Below are positions 4,902 through 10,833 of a stretch of DNA of 14,237 nucleotides, in pieces. The stretch comes from DTYU01 sp040757355 (GTDB lineage Bacteria > Bacillota > Desulfotomaculia > Desulfotomaculales > Ammonificaceae): positions 1 to 14,237 of the forward strand of contig JBFLWY010000051.1 in NCBI GenBank assembly GCA_040757355.1, read 5' to 3'. The notes beneath the pieces were generated by a model. The model was not told the origin of the DNA. It did no database searches and saw only the letters and a list, made by a program, of their open reading frames with translations. How positions within the stretch are numbered: position 1 is the first letter of the stretch; the number at the start of each line of letters is the position of its first letter. The position numbers and the translations under genes are program-made.

Positions 4902-5753
4902 TTGAACAGCTACCTTCAACATAGAGAATGGGAGAAAGTAGTCGAACGGACCATCAGATACCTTGAAAGCTGCCGGGTGGCAGGCGGCGGCTACTACTTC
5001 GCCCGTATCCCGCCCGGAAGCCCGCACGACACCTTCTACGCCGTGGCGACGCTCAAGCTTCTGGGCCTAAGCCCAGCGGACCCGGAGGGCGTGACCGCCT
5101 TCTTCCAGGAGCTTTTCGACCGTGGCGCTTTAACAACCCCGCCGGCGATTTACTACGCCGTAGAGACTCTCGCCCTGCTCGGCAAGCTCACGCCGGCATG
5201 GCAGCCGCTCGGCGAAGAGCTGCGCTCCCTCCAGGAACCAGCGGGCGGCTTCTGGGTGCCAGAAAGTCTGTGGGTGGAAGCGGCCTCGCGCCTGGAAAAC
5301 ACCCTTTACGCGGTGGGGGCGCTCACGCGGTTAGGAGCGCCTTTCGCGGCAGCGGCGTGCACCTCCTTCGTCGCTGCCGAACTGACCGCCGCCCTGACGA
5401 AGGGAGGGCTGCCGTCCCTGGCTATAATCCACGACGCCGTGGTGATTCTCTCGCTGCTCGGGCAGCCCGTGCCCGATAAGCCCGCCCTCCGCGCCTACCT
5501 CCACGACCTCTGCCGCCAGGAGCCCGGTTTCCTCGAACACTGGTACTACCTGGTAGTCACGCTGCAGCGCCTGGGCCACCGCCCGCCGAACCCCGAAAGA
5601 ATTACCGCGTTTGTGACGGCGTGCGAGCGCGCCCGTGGCGGCTTCGCCCGCTCCCCGAGCCCCTGCGCCATCCCGACGATCCGCGACACCTTTCACGCCG
5701 CAGCGATCCTCCGCAGCTTGGGCGCGCTACCCGGAGGCGCGTGCCAACTGTAG
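4902..5753 (+). CDS. Prenyltransferase/squalene-cyclase-like alpha-toroid repeat protein, fluoride-controlled
   Basis: Protein of 283 residues, without signal peptide or membrane segment, built from repeats of the form GG-Y/F-x(n)-D/E-[NT]-x-Y/H-A-x3-L-x2-LG. Examples are GGGYYFARI...HDTFYAVATLKLLG (residues 28-55), GGFW...ENTLYAVGALTRLG, GGLPSLAIIHDAVVILSLLG and, at the end, GGFA...RDTFHAAAILRSLG. This is the alpha/alpha-toroid pattern of prenyltransferase beta subunits, terpene cyclases and complement-like proteins. I see neither the DxDD motif of squalene-hopene cyclases nor a clear set of protein-prenyltransferase zinc ligands, so enzymatic activity is doubtful. TTG 4902 is chosen because it follows the terminator and GAGAGGGA (4886-4893); the open frame extends into the riboswitch, but an earlier start would translate regulatory RNA. 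It is the only gene visibly controlled by the second fluoride riboswitch. Its role is unknown. Confidence 0.85.
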   Translation: MNSYLQHREWEKVVERTIRYLESCRVAGGGYYFARIPPGSPHDTFYAVATLKLLGLSPADPEGVTAFFQELFDRGALTTPPAIYYAVETLALLGKLTPAWQPLGEELRSLQEPAGGFWVPESLWVEAASRLENTLYAVGALTRLGAPFAAAACTSFVAAELTAALTKGGLPSLAIIHDAVVILSLLGQPVPDKPALRAYLHDLCRQEPGFLEHWYYLVVTLQRLGHRPPNPERITAFVTACERARGGFARSPSPCAIPTIRDTFHAAAILRSLGALPGGACQL

Positions 5754-5759
5754 GCCGGC

Positions 5760-5804
5760 ATTTTCATCGTCGGAAAACTCTTGTTTCGATAAATAGTCCT
5801 ACGG
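5760..5804 (+). repeat. Dispersed TTTTC...GAAAA hairpin repeat, copy A
   Basis: TTTTC, seven loop bases and GAAAACT, then TTGTT and CCTACGG. The same order appears at 8573-8610. Both copies begin shortly after a gene stop codon (5753 and 8528). Short, and similarity was judged by eye. Confidence 0.45.
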
Positions 5805-5843
5805 AACCGATAGAGCCGCCTGCGAGCTAAGGGCTTAACTTAC

Positions 5844-5873
5844 TTGCCCGTAAGCGGTTGCTGCTGGTATACT
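5844..5873 (+). promoter_or_regulatory. Promoter of the mntA-hepT operon
   Basis: TTGCCC (5844-5849) and TATACT (5868-5873), spacing 18 bases, followed by GAGGAG about 18 bases further on and the GTG start at 5908. A good sigma-A match in an otherwise gene-free gap. Confidence 0.65.
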
Positions 5874-5907
5874 GAGAGCAAAAGGCTTTGATGAGGAGAC
5901 GGTTCGC

Positions 5908-6189
5908 GTGGAAATCCAGGAGATCCGGGCGAAAGCTGCCCCGGTCCTTAACCGTTACGGAGTCGTCCGCGCCGCCCTGTTCGGTTCGCAAGCGCGGGGA
6001 GAGGCTACGGGAGACAGCGATATCGATTTCTTAGTCGAATTTAGAGACGAAAGAACCCTGCTCGACCTGGCAGCGCTGCAGATAGAACTGGAAGAGGCCT
6101 TGGGGAAAAAAGTGGACGTTCTGACGTACCGTTCGTTACACCCGCGGATCAAAGACAGGGTGCTTCGGGATCAGGTGGCGATCCTGTGA
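5908..6189 (+). CDS. mntA: MNT-domain nucleotidyltransferase antitoxin
   Basis: Minimal nucleotidyltransferase of 93 residues. The signature GSQARGEATGDSDIDFLVEF starts at residue 26, with the metal-binding pair D38-x-D40 and a likely third carboxylate in the later KVDVL. In characterised systems MntA adds AMP units to a tyrosine of the HEPN toxin HepT and so neutralises it. The gene starts at GTG 5908 behind GAGGAG. Its TGA stop overlaps the hepT GTG start (GTGA), so the two are translationally coupled. Active-site residues look intact, which supports a working antitoxin. Confidence 0.93.
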   Translation: MEIQEIRAKAAPVLNRYGVVRAALFGSQARGEATGDSDIDFLVEFRDERTLLDLAALQIELEEALGKKVDVLTYRSLHPRIKDRVLRDQVAIL

Positions 6190-6530
6190 AAGAAAAAGAC
6201 AAAATCTTTATCGAGCACATCCTGGAAAGCATAGATCTTGTTCAAAGTTACGTAGATCGGCTCGCCAAAGAAGAGTTTCTTTCTTCTTTTGAAAAGCAGG
6301 ATGCGGTCATCCGGCGGCTGATAATCATCGGCGAAGCTGTGAAAAGCATTTCTCCCGAGCTGAAGCGGGAATGTCCCGCCATACCCTGGCAGAAAATCGC
6401 CGGGATGAGGAATATCCTGATCCACGAGTACTTCGGGGTAGATGTGGAGTTGACCTGGAAAACAGTGCAAAGGGACCTGCCCGTCCTGAAGCGAGAGCTG
6501 CTGAATATCTTAAAGACGGCGGGAGACTGA
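6186..6530 (+). CDS. hepT: HEPN-domain toxin HepT (DUF86)
   Basis: Helical HEPN protein of 114 residues. The family motif is complete: R75-N-I-L-I-H80-E-Y82, that is R-x4-H-x-Y, where Arg and His form the ribonuclease site and Tyr is the residue modified by MntA in known pairs. IIIGEAVKSIS, near residues 46-56, is also typical. It overlaps mntA by four bases and is followed by a strong terminator, so the operon holds just these two genes. Characterised HepT proteins act as RNases; the RNA target here is unknown. Confidence 0.94.
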   Translation: MKEKDKIFIEHILESIDLVQSYVDRLAKEEFLSSFEKQDAVIRRLIIIGEAVKSISPELKRECPAIPWQKIAGMRNILIHEYFGVDVELTWKTVQRDLPVLKRELLNILKTAGD

Positions 6531-6563
6531 AAACCTGAGCCGAGGGAACCCTTTCGCGGCCGA

Positions 6564-6597
6564 GAACACCGGCGGAATGCCGGTGTTCTTCTTTTTA
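6564..6597 (+). terminator. Intrinsic terminator after hepT
   Basis: GAACACCGGC (6564-6573), loop GGAAT, GCCGGTGTTC (6579-6588), then TTCTTTTT. A perfect 10-bp stem and T-run, 33 bases after the hepT stop. Confidence 0.93.
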
Positions 6598-6817
6598 GGC
6601 GCAGCCTGTAGCTGCTTTTATTTGGAATTGCCGTCGAAAGAAAGGCTGCCGATGCGGAGCTAATCGCGGCTCCTGCGCCTTTTAGCTTCGGTTGGGACTA
6701 CCGATAGAGTGTTTTTTGTCCTCTTGGCGGAGCAGGGGAGGAATTTAAAAAATGGACGCCGAAAGTTAGACCCACCGGAACTCCGTCACACCCAAGAGAC
6801 TTTTGGGGGCGACGCAG
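6598..6817. other. Spacer before the pRiA4b-like operon
   Basis: No gene recognised. A hairpin GGAGC (6656-6660), GCTCC (6669-6673) lies inside, and GGGGAGGAATTTAAAAAATGG near 6733-6754 looks like a ribosome-binding site and ATG, but that frame (MDAES) stops after five codons. No clear promoter was found. Confidence 0.35.
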
Positions 6818-6955
6818 ATGAACCCGATACCTGCTGAAACGGTGGCGAGTATCTGGAAAAAGATGGCAGGCATCTCTCCGGCAGAAGGAAAAGCAGTGAA
6901 AAAGACGCCTCCCCCTCGGCTTGCTAAGCAGGGAGAAAGGGATGGTGGGCTGTGA
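6818..6955 (+). CDS. Possible 45-residue protein coupled to the pRiA4b-like gene
   Basis: ATG 6818 opens a 45-codon frame (MNPIPAETVASIWKKMAGIS... and a basic tail with KKTPPPRLAKQ). It ends at TGA 6953-6955, overlapping the GTG start of the next gene (GTGA). Such overlap is typical of co-translated genes, and the next gene lacks a strong ribosome-binding site of its own. The ribosome-binding site of this ORF is also weak (GGGGG at 6805-6809). I recognise no family. Confidence 0.35.
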   Translation: MNPIPAETVASIWKKMAGISPAEGKAVKKTPPPRLAKQGERDGGL

Positions 6956-7548
6956 AGCGAAACGCTGTGTATCAACTCCGGATAACCCTGGAGGAGATCG
7001 AGCCGCCCATCTGGAGGCAGGTTCTGGTGCCTTCAGGCATTACCTTTCTCCGGCTGCACAAGATCATCCAGGCCGCCTTCGGCTGGCAGGACTACCACCT
7101 GTTCAATTTTGACTTCGGCGACGTCGTGGTCCACATTCCCGACCCTGACTACGCCCCGGGAGAACTTTACGGACCCGCAAGAGAACTGAACGCCAAGCGA
7201 ACCAAAATTGATCTCCTGCTGTGCGAGCGCAAAAGATGCGTTTACACTTACGACCTGGGCGACAACTGGCGGCACGAGGTGGTTCTGGAGAAAGTGCTGC
7301 CGGCTGAAGAAGGGCAGCGTTGCCCGGTGTGCGTCGCCGGTGCCCGCCACAGGCCGCCGGAGGATGTGGGCGGAGTTTCGGGGTACGAAGAGTTCCTGGA
7401 AATCATCCGCGACCCGGAGCACCCGGAGCGGGAAGATTATCTGGTCTGGGCGGAAAAAGATACGGGCGGGCGAAAATTTGACCCCGAGTACTTCGACAGC
7501 GGCGAAGCGAACCGGGCGCTGGCGAGGCTGGCTCCCAGGCAGCGGTGA
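6952..7548 (+). CDS. pRiA4b ORF-3-like family protein
   Basis: Soluble protein of 198 residues with the hallmarks of the PRiA4_ORF3 (plasmid pRiA4b ORF-3) family: YQLRITLEEIEPPIWRQVLV near the start, then LHKIIQAAFGWQDYHLFNF, the acidic core YTYDLGDNWRHEVVLE, and CPVCVAGARHRPPEDVGGVSGYEEFLE. The family is widespread in bacteria and often near mobile elements; its biochemical role is not established. GTG 6952 gives the typical N-terminus (MKRNAVYQLRITL). It is followed after 53 bases by a SEC-C protein on the same strand, so the two are probably one operon. Confidence 0.92.
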   Translation: MKRNAVYQLRITLEEIEPPIWRQVLVPSGITFLRLHKIIQAAFGWQDYHLFNFDFGDVVVHIPDPDYAPGELYGPARELNAKRTKIDLLLCERKRCVYTYDLGDNWRHEVVLEKVLPAEEGQRCPVCVAGARHRPPEDVGGVSGYEEFLEIIRDPEHPEREDYLVWAEKDTGGRKFDPEYFDSGEANRALARLAPRQR

Positions 7549-7601
7549 CAGGTTTTCCCGGTTGCCGCACTTGAAAATACAGGTGTTAGGGGGATGTGGG
7601 C

Positions 7602-8528
7602 TTGACAAAAACCGGCAGGAACGACCCCTGCCCCTGCGGGAGCGGGAAGAAGTACAAGAAGTGCTGCCTTCTCAGGGCGAGGCAGAAGCCCTGGACCTTA
7701 GAGGAGGTCCGGTCTCTTTCCAACCGGGAGATCCTTACGCGGCTGGCCGGGCTCGGGATCGTGATCAGCGAGGAGGACTTCCTCCGGGAGGTTAGGGGCC
7801 GCTACTCCGCTTGGGAATTAGCGGAGGGCTGGTGGAGAACCTGCCCCGTTACCGCAACCGGTTCCAACAGGGACTTTCCCTGGCTGGCTGCCGTGGTTCT
7901 ATGGGAGAGGCTGGCCCCCGACGTAATGAGTTCCGAGAAGTTAGACGAGATGATGCAGGAAGGTTACCGCCTCTGCGCCGAGAGTAGACAGGATGAGGGC
8001 TGCCGCCTCTGGCTGGAGGTGTGGGAGCACCTGAAGAGGCGGTTCACCCCGGAGATGAAGTCCATTGAGGACGCGGAGCAAGTCTTCGCGGGCAGGCAGT
8101 GCCTCTTCAACTGGTGCCAGGACCTGGAGGCCGAACTGCACAACGCGGGGCTGAAGGACCCCACCTTCTACGAGAAGCGGATAGCCTACTGCCGGGAGTT
8201 CTGCACCCTCTTCCCGGAGACAAGTAGGCTGACCATCGAGAATATGAAGCGGGCGGCGGCAGAGTCTCTTTTTGCGCTGGGCCGGACGGAAGAGGGAGAG
8301 CAAGCCTTTCAGGAGTTAGTAAAAGAGTTTCCTCAATCTGCCTGGGCCTACATCGGCTGGGGGGATATGTACTGGCTCTTCCGGCCAAGCGGCGCCTCCT
8401 GCGATTATGACCGGGCGGAGCGCATCTACCGCCTGGCGTTAGAAAGGGGCGTGGCCGACCGGGAGGACGTGCTGGAGCGGCTGGCGATGCTGGCGGAGGA
8501 GCGAAGTAAGGCGCAGAAAGAGACCTGA
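7602..8528 (+). CDS. SEC-C zinc-motif protein with TPR-like C-terminus
   Basis: The N-terminus GRNDPCPCGSGKKYKKCC (residues 5-22, ligands C10, C12, C21 and C22) is a textbook SEC-C zinc motif, as at the end of SecA and in many small proteins. The rest, about 285 residues, is helical. The final third resembles tetratricopeptide repeats (FALGRTEEGEQAFQELVKEFPQSAWAY, then a second unit with DRAERIYRLALERG). TTG 7602 is preferred: it gives MTKTGRNDPCPCG and lies eight bases after AGGGGG. GTG 7596 sits too close to that site. The role is unknown, and pairing with a pRiA4b-like protein suggests a shared one. The 308 residues look complete. Confidence 0.88.
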   Translation: MTKTGRNDPCPCGSGKKYKKCCLLRARQKPWTLEEVRSLSNREILTRLAGLGIVISEEDFLREVRGRYSAWELAEGWWRTCPVTATGSNRDFPWLAAVVLWERLAPDVMSSEKLDEMMQEGYRLCAESRQDEGCRLWLEVWEHLKRRFTPEMKSIEDAEQVFAGRQCLFNWCQDLEAELHNAGLKDPTFYEKRIAYCREFCTLFPETSRLTIENMKRAAAESLFALGRTEEGEQAFQELVKEFPQSAWAYIGWGDMYWLFRPSGASCDYDRAERIYRLALERGVADREDVLERLAMLAEERSKAQKET

Positions 8529-8572
8529 GGCGACATAGGCTCGTTGCTTACGGGGCCTGACGGGTTTACACG

Positions 8573-8610
8573 GTTTTCGCCGCCGGAAAACTATTGTTCT
8601 GCCCCTACGG
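8573..8610 (+). repeat. Dispersed TTTTC...GAAAA hairpin repeat, copy B
   Basis: GTTTTC, seven loop bases, GAAAACT, then TTGTT and CCTACGG, matching copy A at 5760-5804 with differing loop bases. It starts 45 bases after the SEC-C gene stop. Confidence 0.45.
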
Positions 8611-8662
8611 TATACTAAAGTTGGCAGTTTTTCCTTGGCCTTGCCTTTCTCCCATCCCAAAG

Positions 8663-8749
8663 CGAAGCAAAACGCTCGCCCAGTCTATCGCTGTAATCGC
8701 CCAAGCGGTCAAAACACCCCGCAAAGTCGAGGAGTTCCTGCCCGCCTAA
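8663..8749 (+). pseudogene. Possible remnant of a gene 3' end
   Basis: One frame reads SKTLAQSIAVIAQAVKTPRK followed by VEEFLPA and TAA 8747-8749. This looks like a real protein C-terminus but has no start or body: the frame upstream turns into low-quality sequence within 20 codons. It may be debris of a transposase or other lost gene. The rest of the 8529-9003 gap holds no credible gene. A second small inverted repeat, TTGC/GCAA, lies at 8824-8834. Confidence 0.2.
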
Positions 8750-8873
8750 AAGGCAAACCAACAAAGCGGCGAACCCCAAGGTGAGTGCAAAAGGCGAAAA
8801 AATTTTCCCCCGCGGGTGTTACGTTGCGGCGCAAAAAACGTCTTAACTTACAAATAAGGAGACCTTAAGGAAG

Positions 8874-8900
8874 CGGGTTGCCCGTCCGGGCGGTTTTTTG
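8874..8900 (+). terminator. Terminator-like hairpin in the leader of the surface operon
   Basis: GCCC (8880-8883), loop GTCC, GGGC (8888-8891), with weak T-G pairs on either side, is followed by TTTTTT (8894-8899). An overlapping alternative pairing, CGGG with CCCG (8874-8884), would break this hairpin. It lies about 105 bases ahead of the next gene, so it may end leftover transcription or act as an attenuator. The stem is short. Confidence 0.45.
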
Positions 8901-9003
8901 CCACCGCTGCGGGCGGCCCCGGGAGGTGGTAGCGCAATCAGTTAATTGAGCGGTGGTTGGTCCGAGCGGGCTGCAAATTTAGAAAAATGAGGAGGTGCTT
9001 GCG

Positions 9004-10758
9004 GTGCGGACGAAAAGGAAAAGCTGGCGGTGGGCATCTGTTCTCCTGTTCGCGGCAGCGGTGTGGCTCCTGCTGCTGCCGGCCGGTCCGGCGCTGGCTC
9101 AGGTTTACGATTATGGTATCGCCTCGCGCGGCCAGGGCGGTGTAGTTCCCGGCGGTCCGCCCAACGGCGGCTTCGAGACCGGCGACCTGACCGGGTGGCG
9201 GACCGACTACAACTGGTCCGGAGGGCAGGGTTCCCCGCCGGATCACGTCTGGGAGGTTAAGGTGGCGCCGGAGTACGCCCACAGCGGGAAGTTCGGCTGC
9301 CGGGTCTACAACGCGGACAACTACTGGTGGTCGGGGGCCTGGCTTATCAGCAATGATTTCACAGATACCAGCGCGGGCTACAGCATGTGGCTCAAGCTCG
9401 CTGGCGGCTGCACCACCTACTGGTCAGGGGTAATCGTTGACATCGCAGACGTTGATAAAAATGGCAACGTGATCGGGCATGTTTGGTATGAAGGCAACGA
9501 AACCGGCAACGCCTGGCCCCACCCTGGCGCGGGCGGCGTCGACAAGTTCTTCGTCATCAAGAAGGAGTGGGGCTGGAAGGAGTACAAGTTTGACTTCGCT
9601 GCCGACTACAAAGCAAAATACGGGCGAGAGCCTGGTCCGTTGCGGCGTATTGTCGTCAACGCCTACCAGGACACGGATTACTGCGACGTTTACGTGGACG
9701 ACATCAAGGGGTACGGTTTAATATATGGGCCACCGTATGCAAATTGTGAGCATCGGGGCGAAACCATAGGAGCAGTTACAGTAGATACTCGCCATTCCTG
9801 TAACAAGGATTCCGGAGCCATTGCAGCTTTCGTCGGTGCCTGGATAGGAGGTGGGGCGGCCGAGGCGAAACAGTATTTGTTTATCGATGTCCCCACACGG
9901 GCCCGGGTTTATGTAGATGCTACGATCAACCATGTGGGCGGGACTGTGACCTCTGGGTTGGCCTCGTTTGCCGGGACTCAAAAAGTGTGGGAAGTTGATG
10001 GGGCTTATAACCGGGAGGATATCGATCCCGGATTCGGCTATGATGATATTGCCAACAATATCATTGACTTAGCACTTCTTGCAGGCGGAGGAGTTAGCTC
10101 GGTAGCTGATGCCGTGGAGGTAATCGGTAACATTAAGAGTGCAGCAGAACTTGGAAATGCCCTTGTTCAGCTTGAGCAAGCTGGAAAAGCTAAGGAGTTC
10201 CACATCCAGTTTTCGTTTGATGCTTCGCCTGGAAGACATACAATAGGAGTGGGCTTCCGAACAAATGCTTCCGCAGTAGTAACAGGCTCGGCGTTTGCTG
10301 TAATGGCCGGGCAAGTCTCTTCTGTTGTCGTAAATATTGTGCCACTGGAAGAGCAGTCCCTGGCAATCTTCCGTATCGGCCAGAGCCAGTACGAGGCCGA
10401 CGGCCACACTTACCCGATGGACGTGGCGCCCTACGTGAAGAACGGCCGGAGCTACGTCTCCATCCGCTATCTGGCCAACGCCCTCGGGGTGCGCGACCAG
10501 GATATCACCTGGAACCCGAAGACAAAGACGGCGATTCTGAAGAAGGGCGATATTACCCTTTACTTCACCGTCGGCAGCCGGGCGATGAAGAGGCAGGTGG
10601 ACCTGATCACCCCTGTCACCGTCCAGATGGATGTGGTGCCCGAGATCAGAGACGGCCGCATCTGCCTGCCCGGCCGCTACGTGGCCGAGGGCTTCGGCTA
10701 CCGCGTGGAGTGGGACGAGCGGGAGAAGGCGGTTAGCGTGGTTGCGCTATTGTTATGA
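9004..10758 (+). CDS. Secreted surface protein with NGGFETG module and C-terminal stalk domain
   Basis: Exported protein of 584 residues. A signal peptide (basic MRTKRKSWRW, hydrophobic core, ALA cut before Q33) leads into a beta-sandwich-like module starting NGGFETGDLTGW (residues 54-65) and ending in YCDVYVDDIKGYG. This has the look of a carbohydrate-binding or jelly-roll domain. A middle region of unknown type follows. The C-terminus carries a copper-amine-oxidase-N-like stalk domain (YVSIRYLANALG, ITWNPKTKTAIL, ICLPGRYVAEGFGYRVEWDE), common on Firmicute cell surfaces. GTG 9004 sits eight bases after GAGGAGG (8989-8995). The N-terminal module is repeated in the ectodomain of the sigma-factor fusion encoded next, 75 bases downstream. 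Between residues of about 240 and 450 (DNA near 9720-10340) codon use is more AT-rich than the flanks, hinting at an inserted segment. Confidence 0.9.
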   Translation: MRTKRKSWRWASVLLFAAAVWLLLLPAGPALAQVYDYGIASRGQGGVVPGGPPNGGFETGDLTGWRTDYNWSGGQGSPPDHVWEVKVAPEYAHSGKFGCRVYNADNYWWSGAWLISNDFTDTSAGYSMWLKLAGGCTTYWSGVIVDIADVDKNGNVIGHVWYEGNETGNAWPHPGAGGVDKFFVIKKEWGWKEYKFDFAADYKAKYGREPGPLRRIVVNAYQDTDYCDVYVDDIKGYGLIYGPPYANCEHRGETIGAVTVDTRHSCNKDSGAIAAFVGAWIGGGAAEAKQYLFIDVPTRARVYVDATINHVGGTVTSGLASFAGTQKVWEVDGAYNREDIDPGFGYDDIANNIIDLALLAGGGVSSVADAVEVIGNIKSAAELGNALVQLEQAGKAKEFHIQFSFDASPGRHTIGVGFRTNASAVVTGSAFAVMAGQVSSVVVNIVPLEEQSLAIFRIGQSQYEADGHTYPMDVAPYVKNGRSYVSIRYLANALGVRDQDITWNPKTKTAILKKGDITLYFTVGSRAMKRQVDLITPVTVQMDVVPEIRDGRICLPGRYVAEGFGYRVEWDEREKAVSVVALLL

Positions 10759-10782
10759 ACCCTTGATTTGGCTCTTCCGGGG

Positions 10783-10820
10783 CGGCGGGCAAACCCGCCG
10801 TCCCGGGAAAACCTTCCCGG
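10783..10820 (+). promoter_or_regulatory. Two hairpins at the sigma-factor ribosome-binding site
   Basis: CGGCGGG (10783-10789), CAAA, CCCGCCG (10794-10800) is followed directly by CCGGGAA (10803-10809), AACC, TTCCCGG (10814-10820). The last two bases of the second stem belong to the GGAGG (10819-10823) that serves TTG 10834. Both are stable perfect stems, with no T-run after them. They may lower translation or transcription of the sigma gene relative to the gene before it. Confidence 0.5.
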
Positions 10821-10833
10821 AGGCCTTTGAGCG

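Noticed and set aside
7033..7608. 191-residue minus-strand frame opposite the pRiA4b-like gene
   Set aside because: Antisense to a gene with clear family motifs, and no recognisable features of its own.
8925..8990. T-box-like GGTGGTAGCGC before the stalk gene
   Set aside because: The T-box consensus and specifier structure are absent and the downstream gene is not an amino-acid or tRNA gene.
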